From the NCBI GenBank assembly GCA_039566865.1, contig CM076961.1, positions 12,857,501 through 12,921,500 on the forward strand: a DNA stretch of 64,000 nucleotides, given 5' to 3'. A program made the translations under genes and the position numbers. The notes beneath the pieces are model-generated. The model ran no database searches and was not told where the DNA came from. It saw only the letters and a program-made list of their open reading frames with translations. Origin of the DNA: Aurelia coerulea (taxonomy: Eukaryota > Cnidaria > Scyphozoa > Semaeostomeae > Ulmaridae). Every line of letters begins with the position of its first letter. Position 1 is the stretch's first letter. Positions 44,879-56,026 of this stretch are shown here, piece after piece.

Positions 44879-46538
44879 TTTTTGGCCATTTGTACTTTTC
44901 ACTTTGACTGTGAAAAGTGTAACCCAAAAGCAATATGCTAAAAATCAAAATGATGGAGAGAAAATGATAGTTTCATATGTTTCCTTATAGGCAGTAACAG
45001 TTAATTACGCCAACTGAACCCTTGAAATAATGTACCTGGGGCGAGCTTGGGAAAAATTTCCCGCATTCAAAAATTCATAGCATCAAGATAAGAATGATTC
45101 AAAATTCTTGTTAGAGCTAGATGATGAAAGAATTTTTTTATTTTTCCAACGTTCTTACGAGCACTGAAAATAAGATGAATTTGACTTTACTAAATTCTAT
45201 TTCGTTGCAAAATGCATGAAAAAGAGCCTAAAACATCAGGAGCCTCCTTGCGCGGAACAATTTTCAAGGGCATTTCACCTCTCTCGGGAGGAGTTATAAG
45301 AATAGTTTGTTAAACAAATAATGAAGATTCTCCATTCCATGGCAATGAATATGTAGATGATATCTTCCCCCTGCGAAAGATTGTATTTTCTTTATTGTTC
45401 TGTTCGAGAAACTTCTTTAAGATTTGATCAAGTGTTCCTGGCCTATTTTCGGGCATTTAGCAACCAAGAAATTTCGCAAAGTCGAATGAAGAAAATTACA
45501 AAAATGTTTCAATTTCTCGGCTATCAAACGAAATTCATTCCTTTCCAATCCATCAAAGTACTCATTGGTGCTATGAATTTTCAAATGTGGGAACTTTTTA
45601 TGGCTCACACCTGTCGGTCTATGTTTCTATTCAAGAAATGCCTTTCAAATAATTCTTGTGCGTAATGACTGGCTAGTTTAATGATACGATAATTGGTTCT
45701 AGAGGCGAAAATAGCTACCAGAGCGATTCTAGCAACCTTGATCTTAAAAATTTTCCCAGGATAGCATGCTCCCGGACCCCCTTAATGGGTGCACCTCTGG
45801 TGCCTTCTAAGGAGTTTACAAAGAGAAATATTTCTTGCAGCAAAAAAGAAGGTCTCCTTTTTGAAATTTGCCCCCCTAGTTATGATTCCTTAAAAGAGGC
45901 CATGTACTGGACTGTTTGTTTCGAATAACAATTCTCCGTTTACTTTCCTAGATTAACTTGCAATGATGGGTATAAATTCTCAATGCAAATGCAACTAAAC
46001 GTCCTGCCTATTTTTGTTCATTGCAGCCACGATGCAAGATATAACTAAAAAGGGCGTTTCCCTCATTTTCCAAGCATCTGAAGGGTGTGGTCCAAAAAAT
46101 TGTTGCGGCTACGTCCCAGATCCCCTCGCTTTTCATGTGCTGCGTACACCTCTGAATGTTGTACTGCCCGTCACTGCAGCCATACACAGAAATGGAAAGG
46201 AGAAGCCATAGTTGCAGGCTCTTACTGTTGTGGCTGTAGATGTTCAGTTTTTGATAACAGAACGTAGCTGTTCAGATATGTTGATTTTGTTTTATTCGTT
46301 TTTATTGTTGCTTTTTGATGGTTTGTTTTATTCCCTCTGGCTTGTTAGGATACAAAAAGAATTTTTCCTAAAAGTAACGATTTGAAGATGCCAAAAAGGA
46401 AGTTTTACGGGGGATCTTGACAATTTTTGTTTGACATACATTTTTGTAGGGAACATTTTAGAAAGTCGCCAGGGAACATGGGAACAAATGATAATTTTAA
46501 AGGGAACAGGGGAACAAGGACCCCCCTATACGACCCTC

Positions 46539-47870
46539 GTTGCATTTCAGGGGGCCGTAACAAAAATTTACAATTTAAAATTTACAAGTTAAAATCTACA
46601 AACGAAAATAAATAGTCTAATTACAAAACTAAAGTGAAATTAAAACTGATGCTTTGTGGTCAAATCGAGAGTGGCGGGACACAATCAGACCGGACCAGAC
46701 AAAATCAGACCCCACGCCCACCCTGAAGTGCCACACTTCCATGCAGCACCCCACGGTAGGCAATTAATCCGAAGAATGGCAAGAATTGTGAATTACTATT
46801 GTGATGACAACCATGATAGAACTTTGGATTCAATTGAACAACGAACAACTGATAACATTCGGACGAGATTCGAGATTAGATACCGTGATTCGAGATTCGA
46901 GGCTGTGATTCCATCATAATTCGACTGATGAATGCAGTTTTTTCATTTTTTTCATTTTGAAATTATTTGTTCACGGTCTGGCAGTATGATTGATTTTCAG
47001 GGGGCCATGCTAAAAACTTTACAAATTAAAAATCTACCGAAACTAATAACGAGAAATGGAAACTAATTACAACCGTGAATAATTTATTTTCAACTACTTT
47101 GTGTCACACCCCATGTCGGCAGAACCACTGTAATTTCCGAGAATTTCTATAGATTTTATTGTGACATCATAGCAAAATGATGGTGAAATAAAAAAACAAC
47201 ATCAAAATTTGGAATCTACATAGAAAGTTGATCTAAATAAATTCCAAGAGAATAAAATAGGCAGAGTGGTAGGGTTCCATATCGCTACGCTAAGAAACAT
47301 TGTTGACAAAAATGTAGTCTTAAATCTTTGACCACGACTGTAATTTATTTATATTTGCTGATATAAGCAGTTTATTTTTCCATAACGTCATCAATTTTTA
47401 TGACGCCATACTCCTAATTAATTATTAATTTTTGCATGCAAAACTCATTGAATGTCTTCAAATATCAATGAAGGTACTTGAATAGGATAAACTAGGATAA
47501 ACCACAAATATCCTCATGAAACCATATGAAACTACAAATTAATGCTATCAAGCAGGCATTTGGCTGGTTTTTGCCGATTTTATTGAACTGTTTGCTAATA
47601 ATGGGCCTTTTTTGCAAATAGCTCGATTTTGTCAAAATATGCATTGATTTTGGTTGCCTAGCAGCCAATCACGTGACTATTGATTGATTCATGCTATTTT
47701 TAGATTCTCCTTTGTTCAATTATGACACATAGCAAGTTTCATTGTCATAGCTGTTATACTTGCGAAGAAAATCAAGGGGGCCAAAAACGCTGCCCCCGGT
47801 AAAAAATCACTTTCTTTTACCCGGTTAAAATAGGGTTAATGCGCCAGTTGTTTGTGCCAGAAAGCAAGCA
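46539..47870. other. Unannotated stretch with a duplicated motif
   Basis: No gene. The segment beginning CAGGGGGCCGTAACAAAAA (46548) recurs, diverged, at 46999 (CAGGGGGCCATGCTAAAAA); the copies share about 100 bp. AAAATAGGGTTAA at 47828-47840 resembles the inner edge of a TTAA-type element. Confidence 0.4.
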
Positions 47871-47874
47871 AGTT

Positions 47875-48560
47875 ACAGTGGAATGCATTGCGCTAAAAGC
47901 TGATTGGCCAGAAAACAGAAGTGTATTATTGTCCACATAATCGTATAGTTGGTTGTAAATCAATTTCTCAAAGAGTCTTGCGAGAAGTGGGAGTAAAGAG
48001 ATCAGTCTCTAATTGGAACTATCATTTTTTTTAAAGATTGGGGCAACGGGCAACCGTTGCATTTTTCCAGTTCTCATGAAAAACATCTGTGGCAATTGAG
48101 AGGTTGAAAATGTCACACACAGAGAATCCGATGACAGAGAATTTGATCTTTAGGAAATAATTAGCAATGCCATCAGGACCGAAGCCTCCTTGGACGTTTT
48201 GAATTTACCAAAAACCTTTTTTATATGAGGAACGTCAAGATTTTGATGATTGAATAACTGTAGATTTTCAAGGTTAACTTCCAGTTTATCTTCAACGAGG
48301 TTAGCTTTCTGTGGAATTTGGTCACTGAGAGATTTTTGCCAATATCACAAAAGAAGTCATTCATTGTCTGAGCAGTAGCATTATTATCTGTGATATGCTT
48401 ACCATCAACATCAAGCGACTACATTTGCGTCGTTTTTTATTTCATATTAAGGACCATTTTGATGGTTTCCAAGTGATTTTAAGATCCACCTTGGGAAAGG
48501 GCAATCTTTTTAGTAAAATAGTCTCGCTTAAATCTTCGTTTACTCTATTAACCCTATTTC
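47875..48560 (-). pseudogene. LINE ORF2 relic (RT N-terminal region)
   Basis: Minus-strand translation in shifting frames: ATAQTMNDFFCDIGKNL, the region before the RT fingers, APIFKKNDSSN, then LISLLPLLARLFEKLIYNQ and YDYVDNNTLLFSGQSAF (RT motifs 0-2). Many stops and frameshifts. Clearly a CR1/L2-like relic, distinct from the other copies. Confidence 0.75.
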
Positions 48561-49885
48561 TCCTTTCATAAGCATTCATCAACACTTTGGACCTTGAGCG
48601 TACAGCTGGCAATTTTAACGTGTCTCTTGTAGCAGAGTAACTCTTGTATAGTTAATGCATATTGAAGGGACAGGTTTTTCACTGTTTCAGTATGAGGCCT
48701 TGTTGAGCAAGGTTTACCGCAGGGGTACAAGGGATGCATCGTCATAAGTCTAGGTACAAACACCGCAACACGACCAAAAAGACAACAGCCAATGTGTTTG
48801 ATTTATCTATTGCCAATATTTCGTCCTGCCATTCAAGAGTTCTTCAGGGCTGTTAGTATCTCAGATCGTGTGTGTCACGAATTTCAAATAAAGAATTTCT
48901 TAGCTGGTCTTATATTTGCGAGCAGTTTGCCTTTAAAGTCACCCAGCGTATTTGACCTACGAACATATTTTGCCTACGATGTTCTGCAAACATCTGGGTC
49001 ATATTCACTTCCGTTCCACAACGTCGCGTCGCGAACAGCAGGAATTCAGCAAACAGATATGCCGGATGCAGGCTTTTACGCAAGTTAAAGAAATGGCACA
49101 GCCGCCTAAACCACCTTCTATGATATAAATTTCCCCGTCCTAGATCATCATAATCTTTGCCTACTTGCACCGCTCGGTGAACCCGTTATATCAAGAGCTG
49201 ATAAGCACTGTGTTTGTTTATGTCTTTTTGTGACATGAAGGGTTATGTGTCGATCATGTTTATGATAAATGATATCACAACGATCAAGATGAGGTCTGAT
49301 TCAAACTTTATAGCTTTGGTCAAGTACATTTCGTGAAAGATACTTAGACAAATTTCATCATTCCAATTTTTTCATATCCAAATGTTCAACCCTTCAAAGA
49401 ATCACCAACAATTGATCATCAAACCTTTTATAAATTTTTTTTTATTTGCTTTGTCAAAGACCCAAACATATTCACAGATGGTAAAATTTCTGCTTTTGGC
49501 GTAGCAAGGTAGAAAAATTACACGTTGAAAATCCTTACTTTGAGCTATAGCTTGCAAGCAAAATACTCAATCTTGCCTAAGAGTCACATTTTTCTGAATT
49601 TTTATTATAATTTAAGTCTCCAATGATAGTGTGCATTTATTTCTGTCATTTATGACTAAACTAAAAGTTTTACATGCACAAAGACATTGATCTGGCAATC
49701 ATCAGTGCGTTTTTGCAGTATGATTCAAAACCAGGTAGTCCTAAAAAGAGCTAAATTTGCTTTCTTTTTAACTAATTGCAAGATCAGCTATGTCTTGGAA
49801 AACAGTTTGGTCTTTGATCTACTGGTCAAAGAAAGAAAATTGAGGATCGGCCATGTAATCAAATTTTGGTGCATTTTGAAACGGG
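48561..49885. other. Unannotated stretch
   Basis: No gene recognised. A mariner-type right terminus TTCTTGGGACACCCGGTA lies at 49895-49912; left partner not found. Confidence 0.4.
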
Positions 49886-50021
49886 AGTACTTTTTCTTGG
49901 GACACCCGGTATCTTAATAGTATTTATACATACAAAGAGAGATGACTTGATTTATGAAGGCTTTGAGCAATATATGTCGTCTGTCGTCTGTCGTCTGTGG
50001 GACACTGTCAGATAACAGATC

Positions 50022-50184
50022 ACAATAGACGATTGCGCTAAAGATGGCGGCGAGGAATTTTTTACCAAGATGCATTGCGTTATTATTAATATTCTTTAAC
50101 GATTCTATAAGAATTCGATTAAGGAACGCAGTGCATCTTGGTAAAAAATTCCTCGCCGCCATGTGTACCACAATCATCTATTGT
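50022..50184. mobile_element. Small MITE with long inverted repeats
   Basis: 163 bp. Arms start ACAATAG(A)CGATTG and contain ATGGCGGCGAGGAATTTTTT and ACCAAGATGCA(T/C)TGCGTT; the right arm 50125-50184 is the complement. The loop is about 40 bases. No clear duplication. CGTCTGT is repeated three times just before it (49977-49998). Confidence 0.75.
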
Positions 50185-50252
50185 CTCTCGCACGATGTAC
50201 AACTTGCAACTTTAAATTTCCATAGCAAACAACGAAACGAATTACATGTAGG

Positions 50253-51175
50253 CAGTGGTGTAGAGCTAGATTAATAACTAGGGGGGCTCAGGTAGAGAGG
50301 TGGCACCAGGAAATTTGTTGGGGCCACGCCTTTTACTTTGGCGTAGAGTGCATCTCCCAATATCATGCTTGCCATTAGCAGCGAGGAAACCTTGATAGTT
50401 TTGTGACAATTATCCTATAAATCGGAGCACGAAGAAAACTTTTGAAGAAACATCCTTTACTTTGGCTTAGAATGCATCTCCCAATATCATGCTTGCCATT
50501 AGCAACAAGAAAACCTTGATAGTTTTGTGACAACTGACAGTTATCCTACAAATCAGAGCACGAAGAAAATGTTTGAAGAAACGTCCTTTTCTTTGGCTCA
50601 GAAGGCATCCCCTGACTCCATATTTACCAGTGCTAAAATGGAAGCTTTGATAACACAGTTCAATTATGTAATCTCCTTCTAGCATTTGGCATTTAACGGA
50701 AAAATTCTCACCGAACCTATACCCAGCCATTTCTCTTCCGTGTTAAAGGAATATCGAGGACCATTTTTGGAAACAAGTGTGGGGCACCCCATACCCCCAT
50801 CGCCTTGCCACTTATAATGTCTGTTTGCACTTCCTTGTTCTATTGTCATTTGCACTTGTGTGTTTCTGAAGCCATTTTGATGGAACATTAGTGGCATCCC
50901 ATTGATGTACAGGAAGCCCATTTTTGCTTATAAACATCAAGGAAGATAAGAGCTTGACAGTCATTGAAGATCTCATCTTGGTGCAAACCAAAAACCAGGA
51001 TCTCTTCTTTAAAAGAATATAACATTATCTTGTTCTGTCATTTTGGTCATGATAAACAAATCAAGAAAATCAAAATTTATTCAGAATAACTAGGGGGGCT
51101 AAAGCCCCCCCAAAATTACCGAAAAAATAACTAGGGGGGCTGAGCCCCCCTGAGCCCCCCAGCTCTACACCACTG
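50253..51175. mobile_element. Non-autonomous hAT element
   Basis: 923 bp, ends CAGTGGTGTAGAGCT / AGCTCTACACCACTG, perfect 8-bp duplications CATGTAGG (50245-50252, 51176-51183). Inside, AACTAGGGGGGCT(C/A) repeats lie near both ends. A 126-131-bp unit occurs two and a half times in tandem (50331, 50456, 50587). Confidence 0.9.
50331..50640. repeat. Tandem repeat inside hAT, ~126-bp unit
   Basis: Units start TTTACTTTGGCG at 50331, TTTACTTTGGCT at 50456 and TTTTCTTTGGCT at 50587 (the last partial). They share CATCTCCCAATATCATGCTT and GAGCACGAAGAAAA. Non-coding. Confidence 0.85.
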
Positions 51176-51183
51176 CATGTAGG

Positions 51184-52541
51184 TAATTGCACCGCACCAA
51201 AGCGGGGCTTAGTAGTACTCCGTGCGTAGATAATATACGGGGAGAGCATCTCAATAGTTTCACTTTTTTACTGTCACTGTCATACTGGGAATAGTATTTG
51301 GGTCACTTGGGTGGTGTATACTTCTCACAGATTATAACTTCTGATACGAAAACGGTGGGAAACGCTGTTCCTTCCTGCTCTTGTCTAATTTTTTCTAATA
51401 TTTGCGTGTTATGCAATGAATAAAAGAGTTTTATTTTAAAACTGTTGGAACCTCCGATCAAGTAGTTCTGAAATTTTCATATGAAATTGTCATGCAGTGC
51501 GCTGAAATTTCAGAATGTCTGAAAATAAAATCTGGCCTAAAATGAAATAATGGATCGCACTTCAGTAGTTGCACTGAGATGACTTCAGTTTACTTTTCTA
51601 TCAGTTCATTACTGCAGTGTGTGCATCCATGTTTTCCGCTGAAGCCAGATTTGATTTTTAGACAGTTTAAAATTGCAGCAGGCCATCAAAGGACCTTGGG
51701 TGAAAATAGCTCTTTTATCTAATTCTTTTCATCTATTGCTCCAAATCATAGCAATGTTTTAATTGTTCAATCCAGGAAACACCAGACATTGCAGACGAAG
51801 ACACATCTCAGTCAGCAACAAGAATTGCCAATGCTTTGAAAAGTCCGACAATGCCAAAGAAGCTCAAACCTGGCCATGCTGAAAATGAAAGAAAAGAACT
51901 CTTGTACAAGCTATTGACGCTGCGCAAGGCACTTGAGAACTATTAAGCATAAATAGATAAACAAACTTTGACGCGGATCAAAGAAATTAAGATGCAAAGG
52001 AGATATTCATGACATAAATTGTAGTTGTAATATTGAACTATGGAATATAACTATGAAATATTGTATTAAAATGTAACTCATTTTTTTGCCGGGTGTCAAA
52101 GAAAGAAGTTTTTCAGCTTTATTTGGAAAAGAAAAGTATCTGTCTGAATGATTTTTTCCACTTTTGACTTTGCGATAGTAAATTTGAATTAGAAGCAATC
52201 CAGCAATCCAAGTGAAATTTGGAAAACCTGGCCGCTTTTCTTTTTGATGCTTTCTGCTAATGTAAGGCTGCAATAGCGGATAAAGCTCGTTGGCACAGAT
52301 GAGTTTTGTATTTAAAGAGATCTTTCCAGCATGTAAACTATGCTACCTGTCACTGCTGATGACCCCCTCTCCCATTTTCATTGTTGGTTGCTTGATAAAC
52401 ACATTACTCAAGTATTCTTTTTCTTCTTTATCTTTTTTGCGTATTGTCCTGTAGTGTTTGTTGTTTTTGTTATATGTAGACCATGGCGTACTAATCCCAT
52501 TTTGCTCCTCAAGTTATCGTCCCTGTAGTGTTGTAATGTTA
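51184..52541. other. Unannotated stretch
   Basis: No gene recognised. 51775-51945 reads on the plus strand as GTPDIADEDTSQSATRIANA-like peptide followed by a lysine-rich segment and a stop at 51944; too short and without upstream support to call. Confidence 0.35.
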
Positions 52542-52543
52542 TA

Positions 52544-53148
52544 CTGGGTGCGCCAACATAAACTATGCACGTTTGGCAGGCCACAATGAATCATACACTG
52601 GACCGATTTTGAAGATTTATGACTTAATTATTATCAGAAAGCCTGAATTAGATACTGGGATTTTTTGCAAAGTTTGTCATTTTCAGTTTTTAGAGCTAGA
52701 AGCGAGTTCCTTAAAATTTTAGTTTTTGAAATACACTAAAAACGATAAAAAAAACATCGATCAGTTTTTCCAAAGAATCGACATGAATAAACAAAGAGAG
52801 AACTTGTTCGTGGTAATTTGAGATTTAGAAATCGACCAATTGTAATCTGCTGTACGAAAGTTCGTACTAAACCCCCAAATCCCCCTGAAAACGTTTTCTC
52901 TTTGTTCATTCATGCTGAATCTTTTAAAATTTGATCAACGTTTTTTGATCGTTTTCAATGTTTTGGAAAACGAGCATTTGAAGAAACTCGCTTCTAGCTC
53001 TAAAAATTGAAAACGGAAAAATTTGCAAAAAGTCATAGAATCTAATTCAGGCTTTCTGTTAACGATTAAGCCATAAATCTTTGAAATCAGTCCAGTGTAC
53101 CACTTGTTATGGCCTGCAAACGTGCATAGTTTATTTTGGCGCATCCGG
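52544..53148. mobile_element. MITE with long inverted repeats and TA duplication
   Basis: 605 bp, arms of about 170 bases starting C(T/C)GG(G/A)TGCGCCAA(C/A)ATAA, flanked by TA (52542-52543, 53149-53150). Inner arms include GAGCTAGAAGCGAG. Non-coding. Confidence 0.85.
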
Positions 53149-53161
53149 TATCGTATCAATA

Positions 53162-53566
53162 CTCTCAAGTACCGAATAAACGGGGGGGGTGAGAATAATC
53201 GGGGGGGGGGGTTGGAAGTGGTTCAATATAATAATAATCGGGGGGATGGAACAATCGGGGGGGGTTCGAAAAATTGAGAATAGTCGCTTTTTCGTTTTCT
53301 TCGTAAAACACGTATCTTTTTTATATTAGTTATGTTACTAATACATTGCACTTAGTGATGTTACTGATAGAGACAAACAAAAGAGAATAAGTTAATAAAT
53401 ACAATAAGTACAGTTGCTTAGCAGGAATTACTAAAAAAATTATGTTCATTATTATTTCTATTTTTCAAGAATTAATAAAAAAGGGGTTGGAATAAAAGTG
53501 GGGGGGGGGTTAGAAAATTTTTCAAAAATTAATAAGCGGGGGGGGCGATCATTCGGTACTTGAGAG
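53162..53566. mobile_element. G-rich MITE with TA duplication
   Basis: 405 bp, ends CTCTCAAGTACCGAAT / ATTCGGTACTTGAGAG, flanked by TA (53160-53161, 53567-53568). Several runs of 5-10 G on the same strand inside (53181-53275, 53500-53545). It lies 13 bases from the previous MITE. Confidence 0.85.
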
Positions 53567-53720
53567 TATGTAAAATAAGTAGTACCATGTATTGTAAGAA
53601 TTTTATCTGGATATACAAAAAAAGAGAACACATCTATATGGGGGGGGGGTCTTAATTTGAACTTTCCTCCAGAAAGGAAAGTACCTCCAAAAAAAGGAAA
53701 GTGCTTGATAGCTTTAATTT

Positions 53721-54752
53721 GTAGAGTAGCGTCGCCCATAATGGCCGGTCGCCCATTATGGCCGTCTAGCAAGAGAAATTAAATTTCAGGGGCCTGACGA
53801 CCACTAATAAAATTCCAATTGCGCGGAAAATCTTTGCTGATATCTGTTTTATCATGATTTGACCTTCCCTGAAGTTTCACTTCATTTGCATTGAAACCCG
53901 ACTAGATGGTTTGTGCATATCTCTAATTGATTCTTTCAAGTATTGCAAATTTCATGATTTTATTTACATTCCTTCCTTCTTTTTCGTTTGCTCGGCACCT
54001 TGCAGTTTGAAATTTTTGAAATATGCTTTGATTTTTCAGAAGTCCTGTCTCTAGAGAGGAAATCTACAATGAAACCAAAGCAAAGTGACTTCTGATTCAG
54101 ATTTAAGGTTATGAAGTCTAAGTGCTGCTTATTGCTATTTTCGTCGCCCATTATGTCCATCAGCTTACCAGAGAAGTTTCCAATCGCTTCAAAATATTAA
54201 AATACAAAATTTTTTTCAAAAAACACTAATTCTGGTTAAAATCTTACTTACTGACTTGGAAAATCATCGAAACCAAAGAACGCAGCGTTATATTAAGTCT
54301 ATTTTCATTTTGGAAACTATGCCAAAACTCATCCATCCATGCACAGGAGATTAGGCAGGATTTAGAACAACTCGAAGCATGTATTTCAATTGCCAAAACT
54401 CGAAGTTTAGGTTAATTCGTATTGATGTTTTTGTGTTTAAAGTACCAAATGATAAACAAAGAGTAATAACTGAAACTGTTTTTCTTTTAAAACATTTTAC
54501 CGGAGAGTAGTGTTCATTGTTTCTCCTGCGGCCATAATGGGCGACGCTTGAAGAAAAATACGTTTTTACCCCCTTCTTTAAAATCTTCTAAAATCAGTCT
54601 AAAGAGTTTACGTAAGAAGTCAATACTCTGTGATCTTTTGCTCCATTAGTTGGTGATGTAATCTGGCTATTTGGTTTTTTCATTAATTGCTCTTTTTGGA
54701 TCTAACTCAGAACTTTGCGACGACACGGACATAATGGGCGACACCACTCTAC
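53721..54752. mobile_element. MITE with repeated CGCCCATWATG motif
   Basis: Inverted ends GTAGAGT(A/G)G(C/T)GTCGCCCAT, possibly with TA inside the flanks. CGCCCAT(A/T)ATG occurs at 53733, 53749 and 54147 and, reversed, at 54534 and 54731. No coding frame. Superfamily not determined. Confidence 0.65.
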
Positions 54753-56026
54753 ATCAAGGAAATTGGAGTCAAAACACAGATAAAACTGATTCAAAAATCT
54801 GTACTTTTAGGAACTGCCAGAGTGTTGAGAAAGGTTCTTGAGATCTAAGATCATGGGTTGTGATCCGCTCTCAGGAAACATCAAGAACAAGCCAGTTGCA
54901 GTGGCGTCGTGGCCGGGGGGGCCAGGGGGGGCCATGGCCCCCCCTGTGAAAATGTTGTCGGAAAATTCGTCAGTTTCCATTCTTGTCGGAAAAATCGAAA
55001 AAAATTGCATTAATCCATTTTCCTCTCATAGCTACTTTATGGCAATCCAAATGTGTACATGAAATATCACTTTTTCGAAAAACGTAGTTTTTGATGAAGA
55101 AGTAGGTCTTTCGGCAAAAAACTAGGTTCTTCGTTCGTTTTTCTGCAAAAATTCCTTTTTCAATCGAAAGAAAAGTGTGTTTTCTGTTGGAAAAATAGAC
55201 ACATTGGCGCAAAAAGTTTCGGACGAATAAATTTCAGACAAATGCTTTCGACCATAACATTCTTGGACTTTTCCCCGAAAATTTGGTCGTTTTACCAACA
55301 TTTTAGTGACTAAAAACGATAAATTTACAATCTATTTTGCACGTTTCATACTTAAAAAATGTCATGAATTTATGGTTTGTGCATTAAGCTTTCAATGAGT
55401 TGCTCGTCAGAATTTGCACAAGTGAATATTGTTGAGGAAGATGGAAGTGAAAACTAAGATGGGATTACTTTCAGTTTCTGTAAACGGATGCTTATAGAAA
55501 TGAAGATTTATATCAAGCTATCACGTTGTTATCTAAAATTTCAAAACGATCTATTTTTCAGTGCTTTTGAGGTCCTTTTTTCGAAATTTCTCATGAAAAA
55601 CAAATAGCAGATTCTTCAAAATAGGGGCGTTTTGCAACGATCTAAAGGGCGTGGTCACAAAAATTTTCCCGGGGGCAAGCCCCCGGACCCCCAGTTTTCC
55701 TCCCACCTTGCGCATCTAGCTTCAGCCTCACCTCCAACATCAATCACGTCTCGACAACAGCCTCACCTCCAACAAGAATCGCCTCTTAACAGGACTGCTG
55801 TGTCCCTTTGAAAAATTCTTCGCTATTATGGAACTTTTATATGACAAAAGTTCTGAAACATTTTGCCACTTTTTATACGTTATATTCCTGCTTAATTTTT
55901 GTCGGAAAAATGTCTCTTTGTCGGAAAATTCTGACCCTTGGCCCCCCCCCCCTAAAATCATGCTCCCACGACGCCACTGGCCAGTTGTAACATCAGAACT
56001 GTGGAAATCAGCATAATAATAACAAT
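54753..56026 (+). pseudogene. R4/Dong-like LINE, extreme C-terminus and 3' tail
   Basis: 54753-54849 encodes IKEIGVKTQIKLIQKSVLL followed by GTARVLRKVLEI and a stop, the end of the same RLE-LINE type as the minus-strand copy at 29344. The 3' UTR continues to 54898, is interrupted by a hAT (54899-55979), and resumes to AGCATAATAATAAC near 56026. That tail matches the tail of the 29344 copy. The 5' side is cut by the MITE ending at 54752. Confidence 0.7.
54899..55979. mobile_element. Non-autonomous hAT element
   Basis: 1081 bp, ends CAGTGGCGTCGTGG / CCACGACGCCACTG, perfect 8-bp duplications GCCAGTTG (54891-54898, 55980-55987). G/C-rich runs lie inside both ends. GTCGGAAAA repeats recur at both ends (54957, 54987, 55900, 55921). 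The interior segment 55620-55700 (GGGGGCAAGCCCCCGG) looks like part of another hAT. Confidence 0.9.

Larger units (their letters stand above)
36802..45904. mobile_element. hAT element split by BEL/Pao insertion
   Basis: Ends CAGGGCCTCTTTTAA and TTAAAAGAGGCCATG, with G/C runs (GGGGGGCAAA) just inside both. Flanked by identical 8-bp duplications TACTGGAC (36794-36801 and 45905-45912). Without the 7.9-kb BEL/Pao element the hAT is about 1.16 kb, in two pieces: 36802-36937 and 44879-45904. No transposase. Confidence 0.8.
36147..46154. mobile_element. Possible hAT, second layer of nest
   Basis: Left end CAGTGGCGCACCC, right end complement CAGAGGTGTACGC. Near-end sequence on the right (GGGTGTGGTCC... 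CCCAGATCCCC) resembles the right ends of the hATs at 9131 and 54899. Flanks CACTGTTG and AATGTTGT do not align cleanly. Tentative. Confidence 0.3.
35749..46538. mobile_element. Outer element of nest (terminal inverted repeats)
   Basis: Left end GAGGGTCGAATAGGGG and right end, read on the other strand, GAGGGTCGTATAGGGG. Both ends are followed inside by several GGGAACA units, though these run in the same direction at both ends. Target duplication is not clear (GTCGCT / GTTGCA at best). If real, the element is about 0.8 kb once the inserted layers are removed. It could also be two separate copies in opposite orientation. Confidence 0.4.

Noticed and set aside
46656..46919. 87-codon plus-strand ORF with Arg- and His-rich sequence
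   Set aside because: No recognisable domain, and it overlaps repeat-like sequence; chance frame most likely.
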